From positions 1,874,501 through 1,938,500 of the forward strand of contig OX438750.1 in NCBI GenBank assembly GCA_949316235.1: a stretch of DNA of 64,000 nt, written 5' to 3'. Position 1 is the first letter of the stretch. Every line of letters begins with the position of its first letter. Below the pieces are notes generated by a model. The model was not told the DNA's origin. It did no database searches and saw only the letters and a list, made by a program, of their open reading frames with translations. Shown one piece after another: positions 10,308-20,311 of this stretch. Position numbers and translations under genes: made by a program. This DNA is from Oegoconia quadripuncta (lineage: Eukaryota; Arthropoda; Insecta; Lepidoptera; Autostichidae).

Positions 10308-10390
10308 TAACCGCCTCCGTGGCTCAATGTAAACAACATTGGGTTTACGATTCAGAGGTCGCGTGCTCGATCCCCAGCGGGTTAATGGCC
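10308..10390 (+). mobile_element. SINE-A head only
   Basis: The first 80 bp, with CCGCCTCCGTGGCTCAATG and a mutated B box, then an abrupt change to unrelated GC-rich sequence. This is not a tRNA gene: the head is identical in arrangement to the complete SINE-A copies. Confidence 0.75.
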
Positions 10391-10545
10391 GCGCGCTCTA
10401 AGTACTTTGCCACAACACACAAACACGTGCCGCGGTATCTTTGAAGACGCCGAAAGGCGATCACTCGCCGCTCGCCGCCGGCGCTTGCCCCGGCGCGGGC
10501 GCCGCCGCGACTTGCTGTGATTGGTTGCGCCCAGCCACCCTATGA
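10391..10545. other. GC-rich island
   Basis: It is dense in CG dinucleotides (for example CTCGCCGCCGGCG and CGGCGCGGGCGCCGCCGC), in sharp contrast with the AT-rich surroundings, and is followed by GATTGGTTGCG, an inverted CCAAT-like site. It could be a promoter remnant or a captured fragment. No transcript start can be shown. Confidence 0.35.
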
Positions 10546-10711
10546 ACGTTGCCTTTTTTTCTCATTGAAAAGGTACAATCGAAATTAAGTAAGTCTGTTA
10601 TTATTAGTTAGTATTTCCATTTGCACTTACATTTAATTTTTTTACTCGGAACGTACGTGCAATTACCAAAGTTTGTCGGGTTAATTTTGTTAGACCTTAT
10701 AATATTATTTA

Positions 10712-10740
10712 GAAAGAAAGAAAGAAAGAAAGAAAGAAAC
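10712..10740 (+). repeat. (GAAA)n microsatellite
   Basis: About seven tandem GAAA units, followed by a TTATTCGCC block that may be a LINE 3' end in reverse orientation. Confidence 0.9.
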
Positions 10741-11159
10741 TGTTTATTCGCCACTTCGATACATATACAACATACAATTGTTAGGCAAGTAAAATAACAG
10801 AACACTCAGATAAGTGTCGCAGCAGCGAAAGGGAAACCACTCAGCTATATGCTGAGCTTATAAGAGCTCAGCGCTGGTTTACTGTCGCACCCAGAGCAGT
10901 TTTTTACTGAGTCGATTTTCATTTCATAAGGTAGGTACAAACCAATCATCCTAAAAGTATCACATGGGCTTACTTTAGTAACTTATTAGTAATCTGTGCA
11001 TGGGCTAAAGTGTTACCTCCAAAAATTTTTACTTTTCTTATTTTCCTTACCTTTTTATTATTTTAATGAAGTGTTTACGTTTTATTTCCCTTTATAAATA
11101 GAACAAAAAAATTCCAAATAGAAGAAAAAAATCGAATAAAAAGTAAAAAATAAAATAAA

Positions 11160-11252
11160 AATCGTCTTAGCCGGATTCGAAAACCGTGTCCTTTCGAAAG
11201 ACGTTACCTAAGCACTCGTGTCGTTTGCCACTAGACCACGATATCAATTAGC
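11160..11252 (-). other. tRNA-like segment, probably a SINE or pseudogene head
   Basis: On the minus strand it has GTGGTCTAGTGGCAAACG (A-box-like) and, about 45 bases on, GGTTTTCGAATCC (B-box-like). The anticodon region does not fold well and the acceptor arms do not pair, so it is not a functional tRNA. The left side is A-rich, as for a retroposed copy. Confidence 0.35.
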
Positions 11253-11639
11253 AGAGCTGACGAAATTTTCTTACTCATTTATATGTGACATATTGTTATG
11301 GATTTGGTTTGAGTGTTGATATTGAATAATTACTTTCTAATAGATGGTGCTAGAGTGCTTCGGTCCATACGGTCCATATAATACATTTAGGGAGATTCGT
11401 CTGTACCTACTTACATAAATAGATTTTCACATGGTTATTTTGCGGACAGTACGTTCGGCGTTACGACGGGTAATATATCACCTTTTTGCTTTGACTGAGT
11501 ACTCATTTATTTTGGTGTAAAAACTTCCTATAATCACTAATTAGAAATAAAGTAAGATACCTAACATTCGTGTGAATGTGTGAGAAGAAGATAGAAAAAA
11601 GGGTGAATGCCGGATATTATGAGATGTTTACGGGAGTGA

Positions 11640-11755
11640 ATGCTGCTCATCATTTCAGTCCACTGTTGAACTTAGGCTTTCCCCATAGAATTCCAGAGTA
11701 ACAGGTTGGAAGCGGCCTGCACGCACCGATTTCCCGCGACCTTTATTAGGTCTAA
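11640..11755 (-). pseudogene. RTE C-terminal/3' fragment
   Basis: The plus strand reads CAGTCCACTGTTGAACTTAG and GCGGCCTGCACGCACCG. These are the complements of the last RTE codons (WMQAAQDR and FVQQWT-like positions). It is cut on the right by a SINE-A copy. Confidence 0.5.
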
Positions 11756-11756
11756 A

Positions 11757-11945
11757 TCTCATCTAAATCTGCCGCCAAGCATCAATGTTAATGGCATTGT
11801 TGTGTTACGGTTGTCAGTGATAAGGTAGCCAGTCCCCCAAATGTGTTGATGTTTCCGGGTCAGTACGCTTCCACCTTCGACCTCATCTTCAATTAACATC
11901 AAGTGTGATTGAGGTCAAGTACCAACCCGTTGTGCATAAAAAAAG
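11757..11945 (+). mobile_element. SINE-A, 5'-truncated
   Basis: Starts at the CATCTAAATCTGCCGCCAAG block and continues to GTTGTGCATAAAAAAA. It adjoins the RTE fragment directly. Confidence 0.8.
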
Positions 11946-11974
11946 GAAAGACGTACAATAAACCCAAGTACAAG

Positions 11975-12045
11975 TTCTTACTGTGGAACTAGATGGCGCT
12001 GTGTGTGTGTCTAAGGATATTTATTATTATATTATTATTATTGTT
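11975..12045 (+). mobile_element. SINE-C 3' fragment
   Basis: ACTGTGGAACTAGATGGCGC, then a TGTCTAAGGATATTTATTATT tail. The rest of the SINE is missing. Confidence 0.7.
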
Positions 12046-12427
12046 TGGGATATCTCTGACCACCCCATTTGGGATAAAGGTCGTGACATTATGTACGTAA
12101 CTACTCAGTGTACCATTTCTTTCATTTTATTTCTTCCCAGTAGTACAATGTAACAGAAGGTAGGTAACACTCGCTACCAGGTGCTGCGGAAGGTTGCGGA
12201 GGTCCTAAATCATCTAAATGCACGGCCAATGGCGTCGCAGCGCTATTCATCTAGTGTTGGGACAATGTCGATAATTATTAAAATAAATTCTACATTATTC
12301 TTGCAGCGATACTGACATACTACTTTTGCTTGTTTCACTCTCATTAGATACATAGGTAGATAAAAAGTTTATTGCATAAACTCGCACACGTACACGAAAG
12401 AAACAAACATACATGAAAACAATAATA

Positions 12428-12770
12428 ACCGCCTCCGTGGCTCAATGTCAACAACATTGGGTTTACGATTCGGAGGTCGCGGGTTCGATCCCCAGCGGGG
12501 TACATGTTTTAAGTACTCGGTTTGGTTGGTGGTAGGGCATTTTAAATGTCCACCTGGCTAGCTACCACCATCTTATCTAAATCTGCCGCCAAACAGCAAT
12601 GTTAATAGCATTGTTGTGTTCCGGTTGTCAGAGATAAGATAGCCAGTCCCCTAAATGTGTTGGGGTTTCCGGGTGAGAACGCTTCCACCTTCGACCTCAT
12701 CTTCACTTAACATCAGGTGTGATTGAGGTCAAGTACCAACCCGTTGTGCATAAAAAAAAATAAAAAAATA
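12428..12770 (+). mobile_element. SINE-A, full length
   Basis: The tRNA-like head (CCGCCTCCGTGGCTCAATG, GGTTCGATCCCC), the middle block with TTGGTTGGTGGTAGGGCATT, the GCCGCCAAACAGCAATG block and the terminal GTTGTGCATAAAAAA are all present. I use it as a reference copy for the family. Confidence 0.9.
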
Positions 12771-12821
12771 GCCATACATTTTTTTAACAATAGAAACACA
12801 GATGGACCAAACCTAACAATT

Positions 12822-13016
12822 AATAATAATAAATATTTCGGACACTTACTGCCAATCGTCTACTGCCAAACTAAACAAAGCTTGTATTATGGATACTAGA
12901 TAACGGATAAACATACATAAAATATTTACATAAACATCCATGACCCATGAACAAAAGTTCTTATTCATCACACAAACATTTACCCCTCACGGGATCCGAA
13001 CCCGCAACCGTTGGTT
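12822..13016 (-). mobile_element. SINE-B, missing the 5' edge
   Basis: Minus-strand copy that ends inside the head just after the GGTTCGGATCCC-like B box, where the next MITE region begins. Confidence 0.8.
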
Positions 13017-13028
13017 TATAATTATATT

Positions 13029-13512
13029 ATATACAACATGTAACAGAATTAACGCAAAACTAGAAATTAGTTTGTTCAGAATCGGAAGTAGAGCCGATTG
13101 CACTATGTTAAAATATAGGTAATAATTTCAAAAAATTTAATTAAATTTAGATCAATTCTAGAGTTGTTCTAAAGTCTGTGTGTTTGATACCATGGTTTGA
13201 TACGACCACGCCCTTATTATTTTAAATAAATTGCTTTTGCTACCAATCTTCTTTCTTCGTTTTTCTTTTGCAACTGTTTTCCCGCCAATAACTGTATGGT
13301 GACAGATGGTTTTTCCACGAGTAGGTAACTGACAACTGGTAGTAAACTTTGTAGAATTATTAATCAAATGATGTGGACACGATAACTTAAAATGCTAGTA
13401 ACTTTTAAGATATTCCTTAAATTATTTGAATAGTTATGCAGATAGATTTATTTAATTACAAATCATTTGGGGTGTATGAGGTTTTGCGTTAATTCTGTTA
13501 CATGTTGTATAT
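13029..13512. mobile_element. MITE with 32-bp perfect inverted repeats
   Basis: ACATGTAACAGAATTAACGC and its extension at 13029-13060 are complemented exactly at 13481-13512. The 484-bp unit has no transposase. The internal sequence is AT-rich and open frames in it are chance. Confidence 0.8.
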
Positions 13513-13524
13513 GTATATATGTAT

Positions 13525-13695
13525 AATTTGTTTATCCCGCGGGAACTACTCAATATATCGGGATAAAAAATATCTTGTCTTCATCCAGGGTACATTTTAC
13601 CTATATACCATCCAAATTTGTTCATCCGTTTCGCGGCGATGGAGCAACAAACAAACATACAAAACTTTCGCATTTATAATATTAGTTAGATTAGC
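13525..13695 (-). mobile_element. Helitron-like piece
   Basis: Contains TTTATCCCGCGGGAACTACT, then CATCCGTTTCGCGGCGAT and CGCATTTATAATATTAGTTAG, i.e. the first two thirds of the family in reverse orientation. Confidence 0.5.
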
Positions 13696-13754
13696 TTTTA
13701 GGCTTTCCGAGTGTAGATCAAAGCAATGTCTTTTTTTTACTCAGTTTCTTACTT

Positions 13755-13862
13755 CAATACTCAGGTTGCCTCTTAAAGAGATAAGCCCACCTTTGTACAT
13801 GACCTATTGTTTGTACTCTGTTATGTGTAACGTTTTGGTGCAATAAAGAATGTTTGTGATTT
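13755..13862 (+). repeat. LINE 3'-UTR family 3
   Basis: GGTTGCCTCTTAAAGAGATAAG-type block, then TTGTGC-like GGTGCAATAAAGAATG end. Confidence 0.5.
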
Positions 13863-14003
13863 ACACCCTTCATACTATACAATCTCTTTATTTTCTCTCT
13901 CTTTATTTTACTGCATCTAGTGGCTTTTAAATTAACCAATCGCAAGACATTTGGCGTAGGGCTGGATGCAGTAAATATGTACACTCAATTGCACGCGCGT
14001 ACG

Positions 14004-14067
<64 letters not shown>
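14004..14067 (+). repeat. (CA)n microsatellite
   Basis: About 30 uninterrupted CA units preceded by a mixed CG/CA stretch. Nothing else is recognised from 14070 to 14820. Confidence 0.95.
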
Positions 14068-14069
<2 letters not shown>

Positions 14070-14824
14070 TACTTTGTGTAACTTATATCTTATAACTCTA
14101 ACTTACAAACAATAGTGTTCTAAATTAAATTCTTTACCAGCCTTTAACTATGTGTCCAATACAGGAAGAGCGGGGACTCCTATGACAAGTATATTCTATA
14201 ACTTAAAAGGAGCTCCTCAGCCGAAATTTTATGTATTAGGCTTATGCTATGAAATAAATATTTTATAATTTTTTTATTTATTTTTATTTATATTGTATTT
14301 AAAAAGAAATCTTATTTCAACCAATGAGGACTCCACTCGACTGAATAATGATAGATGGATAACGCGTTTACTAGCATATTACAGAAACACATACAAAAAA
14401 ATAATCGTTACCGTATACATGTTATCAATATAATATCACTCCAAATTCCCGTGCAATACATAAAGCCATAACATTACCATAACGAGAATACCTGAGAGTA
14501 TATCGATATTGGGAAAAAAATCCTATCACATCACTATATAGGCGTCCATACACGAAATTATAATACATTTTGGAGGGGACCCCTTATTTTGCGCTTACAG
14601 CCCAATAATATGGAAAAAGGTGATATAGGTACACTATGATATAGGTGAATGTATCAAGTGATAACGAAATACATACCTTTTGAAAGGGTTAAGAGGGCTT
14701 AATCCGTTCAGTGGCGCGCTCTGATCCAATGAATGGTATTTACCCAGACTGGACGCTGCTTAAAGATAGGTACTTATAATGCAATTTAAAAAATTACGAC
14801 AAAACGCAAAATGTACGCGTACGC

Positions 14825-14995
14825 GAAATTGAAATTGAAATTGAAATCTTTATTGTCAGATTGTGGTACAGCTAGTTCTTACAATTTTTGGGCTCTCACA
14901 ATCCACCCATTTGGGGCATACAATAATGAATTAAATTAAAAATATTAGCATGCAAAAGAAAATGGTGTTGCACACTTCAAATGTCATCAATTTTC
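14825..14995 (-). repeat. LINE 3' end with (TTTCAA)n tail
   Basis: On the plus strand it begins with four GAAATT/ATTGAA units followed by TCTTTATTGTCAGATTG, the reversed polyadenylation-like end of a LINE. The coding part is missing. Confidence 0.5.
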
Positions 14996-14999
14996 ATAG

Positions 15000-15400
15000 C
15001 AGACTGCGACCTCTGAACTGCGGTTGACGAACTAACCGTTATTAGTGTTCTGTGGCAGCAGCCGCCATCTTACCGGTGGGTGATGTCATGTCGAGCTCTC
15101 AGTCAACGTCGATTTCCTTTTGAAAGTTTTTGTAAAAGTTCAGATTTTTGTTAGTTTGTTTTTGTTATACTTGTTTTTCATAGCTAATTTAAAGTAATTA
15201 GTTATGAGAAATAAAAATTTCCTCATAAACAACAATACCTATTTCTAAACCCAGTTTCTACCTATATAATCAATGTACGTAGGTATGTATAGATAGATTT
15301 AATTCCTCAACCAAACGCTGGCAGCAGCACTGTCTATACATGCAAATTTAACCATGGAGTTGCCACTCTTTCTCGGTAAATAGTTACTATACTCTTTGGT
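15000..15400. other. No recognised feature
   Basis: Contains a slightly GC-richer patch (15005-15115) with GCCGCCATCTTACCGGTGG and CTCTCAGTCAAC, which could be an initiator-type promoter remnant. No frame or repeat match could be supported. Confidence 0.3.
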
Positions 15401-15401
15401 G

Positions 15402-15475
15402 ATTACTTTCCATCAGGTGACCCGCATGCTCGTTTGCCGCTCTCTCATATAAAAAAAATAAATAAATAAATAAAA
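15402..15475 (+). repeat. Short LINE tail
   Basis: TTTCCATCAGGTGACCCGC followed by GCTCTCTCATATAAAAAAA, the same short 3' end nested in the Helitron-like copy at 7552-7622. Confidence 0.55.
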
Positions 15476-15714
15476 GCATAATGATAAATTAACAAGTAAT
15501 GCAAACGTAACGCCACAGACAGTGCCGTTAGAGTGACTAAGTTTTGGTCCAATAAAATTTGAAACTTGCCTCGACACGAAAAGAAGAAGAATGCAAACGT
15601 ATTTTATTTTATTATATTTGAAGTATTATTATTATAGTCTTTTGATTTTAAGTTGATTATTAACACTTTTTTCTCAGTGCACGAATGTATGTCTATCCCA
15701 TCGAACCTGTTTTC

Positions 15715-15790
15715 CTACACATTTGCAGGGTCTTGCTGGAAGAAATCTCTTTTTAGAGATAAGCTACTCGTGTGCAATAAAATAATTTAA
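15715..15790 (+). repeat. LINE 3'-UTR family 3, short
   Basis: Has GTCTTGCTGGAAGAAATCTC, the AGAGATAAGC block and a GTGCAATAAAATAAT end. Confidence 0.55.
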
Positions 15791-15865
15791 AAAAAAATGT
15801 CATTCGACATCACTTAAGAGTTTGTTCCGTCCAGTGGGGCTCTTATTGGATAAATTAAGATTTCT

Positions 15866-16196
15866 TTTTTTTTTTAATCCATATTGGGTTAGCACTTGAC
15901 CTCAATCACACCTGATGTTAAGTGAAGATGAGGCCGAAGGTGGTAGCGTCAGTACCCGGAAACCCTTATCTTATATCCCTGGCTATCTTATATCTGACAA
16001 CCGGAACACAACAATGCTAATAACATTGCTGTTTGGCGGCAGATTTAGATAAGATGGTGGTAGCTAGCCAGGCGGACATTTAAAATGCCCTACCACCAAC
16101 CAAACCGAGTACTTAAACATGTACCCGTTGGGGATCGAACCCGCGACCTCCGAATCGTAAACTCAATGTTGTTTACATTGAGCCACGGAGGCGGTT
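15866..16196 (-). mobile_element. SINE-A, full length
   Basis: Minus-strand copy from a T-run tail to the complement of AACCGCCTCCGTGGCTCAATG. The 3' block shows a few substitutions and a small deletion. Confidence 0.9.
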
Positions 16197-16387
16197 GAAA
16201 ATCCATTTATCCATTTATAATTATAGTAGGATTTCCAGAAAAATCTTAATTTATCAAATGACGGTACCCCTGGATGGAATAAACTCTCTTAAACGCGCTT
16301 CGCCTCTGTCCTTCTGTGTTACATTTTCACAATCCTCTGTCCAATCAACGAGTACTTGGATACATTAATTCCTTCGTCAATGGAATA

Positions 16388-16745
16388 TTTGAAATGAAAA
16401 TCATTTATTCATGTAGGCAATACAATATGCACTTATGAACGTCATTTGTTTTTTAAACTACCACTAGCTCGGAACGCGACCACTACTGAGAAGAGCTAGC
16501 GAGAAACTCAGAGGGTTTGTCTCTTTTCAATCAATCATTTACAATCAAGAAAGGTTACAACAATTTTTATATATCGTGTAGAGGAGCCGTTTAATCCCAT
16601 GGATTACTTTCATTAATGTAGTCTGAAATTTTGTAATATCCCTTTTTACATAATTTTTGTGTTATAATAAGTTTAAATTTATTAAGCGGAAGATTCCGTA
16701 TATCCATGGGAACCTTGTTGTAAAAATTTTGTCCCCATCCACTGA
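16388..16745 (-). pseudogene. LINE type-2 C-terminus and 3' UTR
   Basis: On the minus strand a frame reads NFYNKVPMDIRNLPLNKFKL and then GYYKISDYINESNPWD with a stop at the normal ORF end. A 3' UTR and a (GAAAT)n tail follow. The form is that of the C-terminus of Jockey-like ORF2. A second copy with the opposite orientation is at 17325-17650. Confidence 0.75.
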
Positions 16746-16794
16746 ACACGTGATTGTAGGTACAACGTATTCCAAAAATAACAATCGTTATCAT

Positions 16795-16852
16795 CATCTC
16801 AGCCCATATCCCACTGCATGGATATATAGGCCTTACCACGTATAATGAGTAA
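16795..16852 (-). mobile_element. SINE-D tail fragment
   Basis: ATCTCAGCCCATATCCCACT and GGATATATAGGCC are the complement of the SINE-D 3' end. It borders repeat X on the left, as another SINE-D piece does on the right. Confidence 0.6.
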
Positions 16853-17145
16853 TACATAAACACAGGTAGATAACGCAGGACGAGATTGAATTCGTGTAAT
16901 TCTATACAACTGATGTATCCTGCTTATAGGTTTGGTTGATGGTAGGGAAATTTTAAATGTCCGTCGGGCTATATAAATTTGCAGCCAAGAAACGATGTAT
17001 CATTGTTTTTCTGTTTACGAATGGAGGATTCGTTTAACGTCATTCGACGTCGTTTAAGGTCATCTTAAATTATTGTCAGAGTAGCGTACAATCTGAGTAA
17101 AGTCATTGTCGGAGTAGCGTAGTGTCAAAATAAAGTCATGTCGAT

Positions 17146-17324
17146 CAAAATCAAAATCAAAATCCAAAAAATGCTTTATTTTGTAGGTACACAGGGTACA
17201 CTTAAAATAGTCAGATTTTACATTTTTAAAGCTACTGCTTGTTCAAAAGGCAATTTTCCCCTGAGAAGAATAAGCAAGAAACTCGAGAGGTTGCTCTTTT
17301 AAAAAAGATTTTTAATAAATCTAA
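17146..17324 (-). repeat. LINE type-1 3' UTR
   Basis: Begins on the plus strand with AAAATC repeats and AAAAAATGCTTTATTTTGTAG. It reaches the GAAACTCGAGAGGTTGCTC block that lies after the stop codon in the copy at 29912-30535. Confidence 0.8.
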
Positions 17325-17650
17325 CCATCTTAATCTAATCTTCCGCTTAATAAATTTAAACTTATTATAAAACAAAAATTATGTAAAAAGGGATATTACA
17401 AAATTTCAGACTACCTTAATGAAAGTAATCCATGGGATTAAACGGCTCCTCTACACGATATATTAAAATTGTTGTAACCTTTCTTGATTGTAAATGATTG
17501 ATTGAAAAGAGACAAACCCTCTGAGTTTCTCGCTAGCTCTTCTCAGTAGTGGTCACGTTCCGAGCTAGTGGTAGTATAAAAAACAAATGACGTTCATAAG
17601 TGCATATTGTATTGCCTACATGAATAAATGATTTTCATTTCATTTCATTT
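17325..17650 (+). pseudogene. LINE type-2 C-terminus and 3' UTR
   Basis: Starts inside the LPLNKFKL part of the ORF end, contains the stop and the 3' UTR, and ends with a TTTCATTTCATT tail. It is the inverted counterpart of 16388-16745 and is joined directly to a type-1 tail in the opposite orientation. Confidence 0.75.
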
Positions 17651-17917
17651 CATTATTACAAAATTATTATTTTATATTATAATATTTTTATATTATAATG
17701 TAACGTATCGTCGGAGTAGCATAGTGCTTGAGTGTTATGTTAATATAACATATCGCAAGAGTAAATTCAGATCGATGTAGCATATTGTCGGAGTAGTGTA
17801 GTACCTATCTAAGGAAAGTAATGTCGATGTAAAATTGTCGGAGTAGGCAGTGTCTAAATAAATTTGTATCGAAGCAGCATAATTTTATTTTATTAATTAA
17901 GTAAATATCACTTCCAT

Positions 17918-18095
17918 CATCAGCCCGTAAACATCCCACTGCAGGGATATAGGCCTTCCCCCGTATAATGGGTTAGTATGGAGTGTAGTCCACCACGCTA
18001 GGCCAGTGCGGGTTGGGGACTTCACATGCCTTACAATTTTTATTTCTCAGGCATGCAAGTTTCCTGACGATGTCGGATAAATGTTCGTAATTAAA
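17918..18095 (-). mobile_element. SINE-D, 3' half
   Basis: Complement of the SINE-D 3' part: CATCAGCCCGTAAACATCCC, TATAGGCC and TTCACATGCCTT. The tRNA-like head is absent. Confidence 0.65.
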
Positions 18096-18099
18096 TTAA

Positions 18100-18640
18100 A
18101 TTTAAAAGTTCATTGGTACATAACATAACATAACTATAAATTGTAAATTTGTGGGGCATTCGCTGTGGAATCCTAAAAAGCCGAAAATATACGAGTATTC
18201 CACTCTAAATGAAAGTGCATAAAGAACTCAACATTTTGGTGAGCTTTTAAAACTGCGTTAGTTGCTCTGGTTATTAATTACACAGGCCTGTATATACGAT
18301 ATCAGCATAAATCTGAACTGGGAATGGAAACACATCCGACGTCCAATTATTTACGGATTATTCATGTGTTTTTGACAGGTGGTCGTATTTAATAACTATA
18401 TATGAAACTATTTTTAAGCCTTATGCTTGATTGTGTTTGTCTTTTTCCGGATATATCTTTTTATATATATTTATTAGGATAGATATATTATTCAATTTAA
18501 GTGCGGGTTCTAGGGTTCCCTTACTTTTTCGACATATCCGTGTGTCTGTTTATCCTTAGCTAGGTCAGAGTCTCTTAATACTATAAAGCACGCCGACAAA
18601 GTGTGAATATAAAATCATTAATAAAACCCTTCACCGTCAC
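18100..18640. other. No recognised feature
   Basis: AT-rich, with no family match and no frame of note. Confidence 0.4.
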
Positions 18641-18862
18641 CCTTCCATCTTCGGACTACTAGGCGTGGGGAGGGATTCCGCTCGTATATAGCTAATACAC
18701 CGAACATTCGCACTAAGAAGTTCGATTCTTCATTCATCATCCGAACAGCCAAGGCATGGAACTCCCTTCTGGCGTCAGTCTTTCCTGAATCCTATAACCT
18801 TGTGATCTTCATGAGCAGAGTGAATAGGCATTTACTGGGATCGCGTGCTTCATCTTTTTGGA
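18640..18862 (+). pseudogene. Non-LTR retrotransposon C-terminal fragment
   Basis: Reads AKAWNSLLASVFPESYNL and RVNRHLLGSRA, close to the copy at 5557-5992, and starts at about the same upstream position (ACCCTTCCATCTTCGG). Broken by stops and frameshifts. Confidence 0.6.
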
Positions 18863-18869
18863 TTGGTCG

Positions 18870-19470
18870 TTTAAATATTACAGATTACAGAAATGAAGGC
18901 AAAGGCAAAACTATGACAGTTAAATAGGCTTTAACTCTTATTTAGTGAGGAAGCAAAATGTGCTGGTTCGAGCGTAGAACGGTGAATAATTAAAGCAAAC
19001 GATGAAATACTTGGGGAAGCGTTTATATGCAATATAAATCATCACAAGTAACGTTTACATTAGATAAAATATTAAGTTTTAACAAACTACGTCCGGCCAT
19101 GTCAGCTTGTAAAAAGGAAGAGAAAGTAAAGGTGTTGTCAAATTAAATAATATTGAACGGCATAGACTAAACGTTAAGGTCAACACACACGTTCTTTCAT
19201 TAACAAATTAATGAGCAATAGTCGAAAACTTATAAAATGCGTGCGTGTGTAACCAAAACTTTAAATTATCCTTCCTCTAACATCTAAACATTTATTTATG
19301 TATTTGTATTTGTTATTTATATGTAAAAGACCCATTCTAAGTCTTCACATTGTGACGGGCACGGAACCCTACATTGCACGTGGCCCGACACGCACTCGGG
19401 CAGTTTTCTTAATTGACATTATAGTATACAGATTGAAACTTCGAACAGTTAGTTGTCTACTATCTATATT
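18870..19470. other. No recognised feature
   Basis: Mostly AT-rich unique-looking sequence. GTGACGGGCACGGAACCCTA near 19352 is a phrase common in dispersed lepidopteran repeats, but too little is left to name it. Confidence 0.35.
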
Positions 19471-19474
19471 ATAT

Positions 19475-19735
19475 CAAAAATGCTTTATTTTGTAGGTAGA
19501 CAGCGTACACTTAAAATAGTCAGATTTTACATTTTTAAAGCTACTGCTTATTCAAAAGGCAATTTTCCCCTGAGACGAACAAGCAAGAAACTCGAGAGAT
19601 TGCTCTTTAAAAAAAATGGTTAAAATATTACAAAAACGCACAAAAATATTTCATCATTCATTGTGAAATAGCCTGGTTATGCGAACGAGCTGGTTATGTC
19701 CATGGATGTTATTGTTTTATAGTAAAACAGAAACT
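19475..19735 (-). repeat. LINE type-1 3' end
   Basis: Minus-strand tail from AAAAATGCTTTATTTTGTAG back to the end of the ORF (TTCGCATAACC and TGGACATAACC-like blocks). It meets the next copy head to head. Confidence 0.75.
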
Positions 19736-20047
19736 TATTAACAAAGCATATTATAAAATATCAGACTACTTAGATGATAATCATCCCTGGACATAATCAG
19801 ATCGTTCGCATGCCAGGCTATTTCATAATTAATAATTAAATATAAAAACCTTTTTGTAATATAAAAACCTTTATGTAAAATCAAAGCCTGATTTTAAAAG
19901 AGCAACCCTTCGAGTTTCTTGCTTGTTCTTCTCAGGGGAAAATTGCATTTTGAACAAGCAGTAGCTTAAAAAATGTAACATTGTCTATTTTAAGTGTACT
20001 CTGTGTACCTACAAAATAAAGCATTTTTGACTTTACTTTGACTTTGA
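19720..20047 (+). pseudogene. LINE type-1 C-terminus and 3' UTR
   Basis: The end of the ORF reads KQKLINKAYYKISDYLDD and is followed by the type-1 3' UTR and a GACTTT tail. Together with 19475-19735 it forms a large inverted repeat. Confidence 0.75.
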
Positions 20048-20311
20048 GTATCTTCAAACTTATTGAAAGGAAGATTTTGTATATCAACAGCAACCTCATT
20101 GAGAAAGCGTATAAACTACTGATGATGACTGACTGATGAAATGAATTACTGACTTTATTGACTGATAATCTAATGGAACCCCTTACTAATAATCAAACCT
20201 TCACTCCACTCTTTCTGCAATAAAAGCGAATGAATGCAATGTCCGGTGGCAACTTTTATTAAATTCCCTCCCATCCATTTATCAAGTCGTTGTTGCGAGC
20301 TAACAGAGATT

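Larger units (their letters stand above)
16857..17917 (+). repeat. Repeat X, copy a (interrupted by LINE tails)
   Basis: The left part (16857-17145) begins ACACAGGTAGATAACGC and ends with ATTGTCGGAGTAGCGTAGTG. After the LINE block at 17146-17650 it continues with further degenerate units of about 45 bp, each opening with a form of GTCGGAGTAG, to about 17915. Copies b (34266-34440) and c (38716-39400) are in reverse orientation. X has no coding capacity that I can see. Confidence 0.65.
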
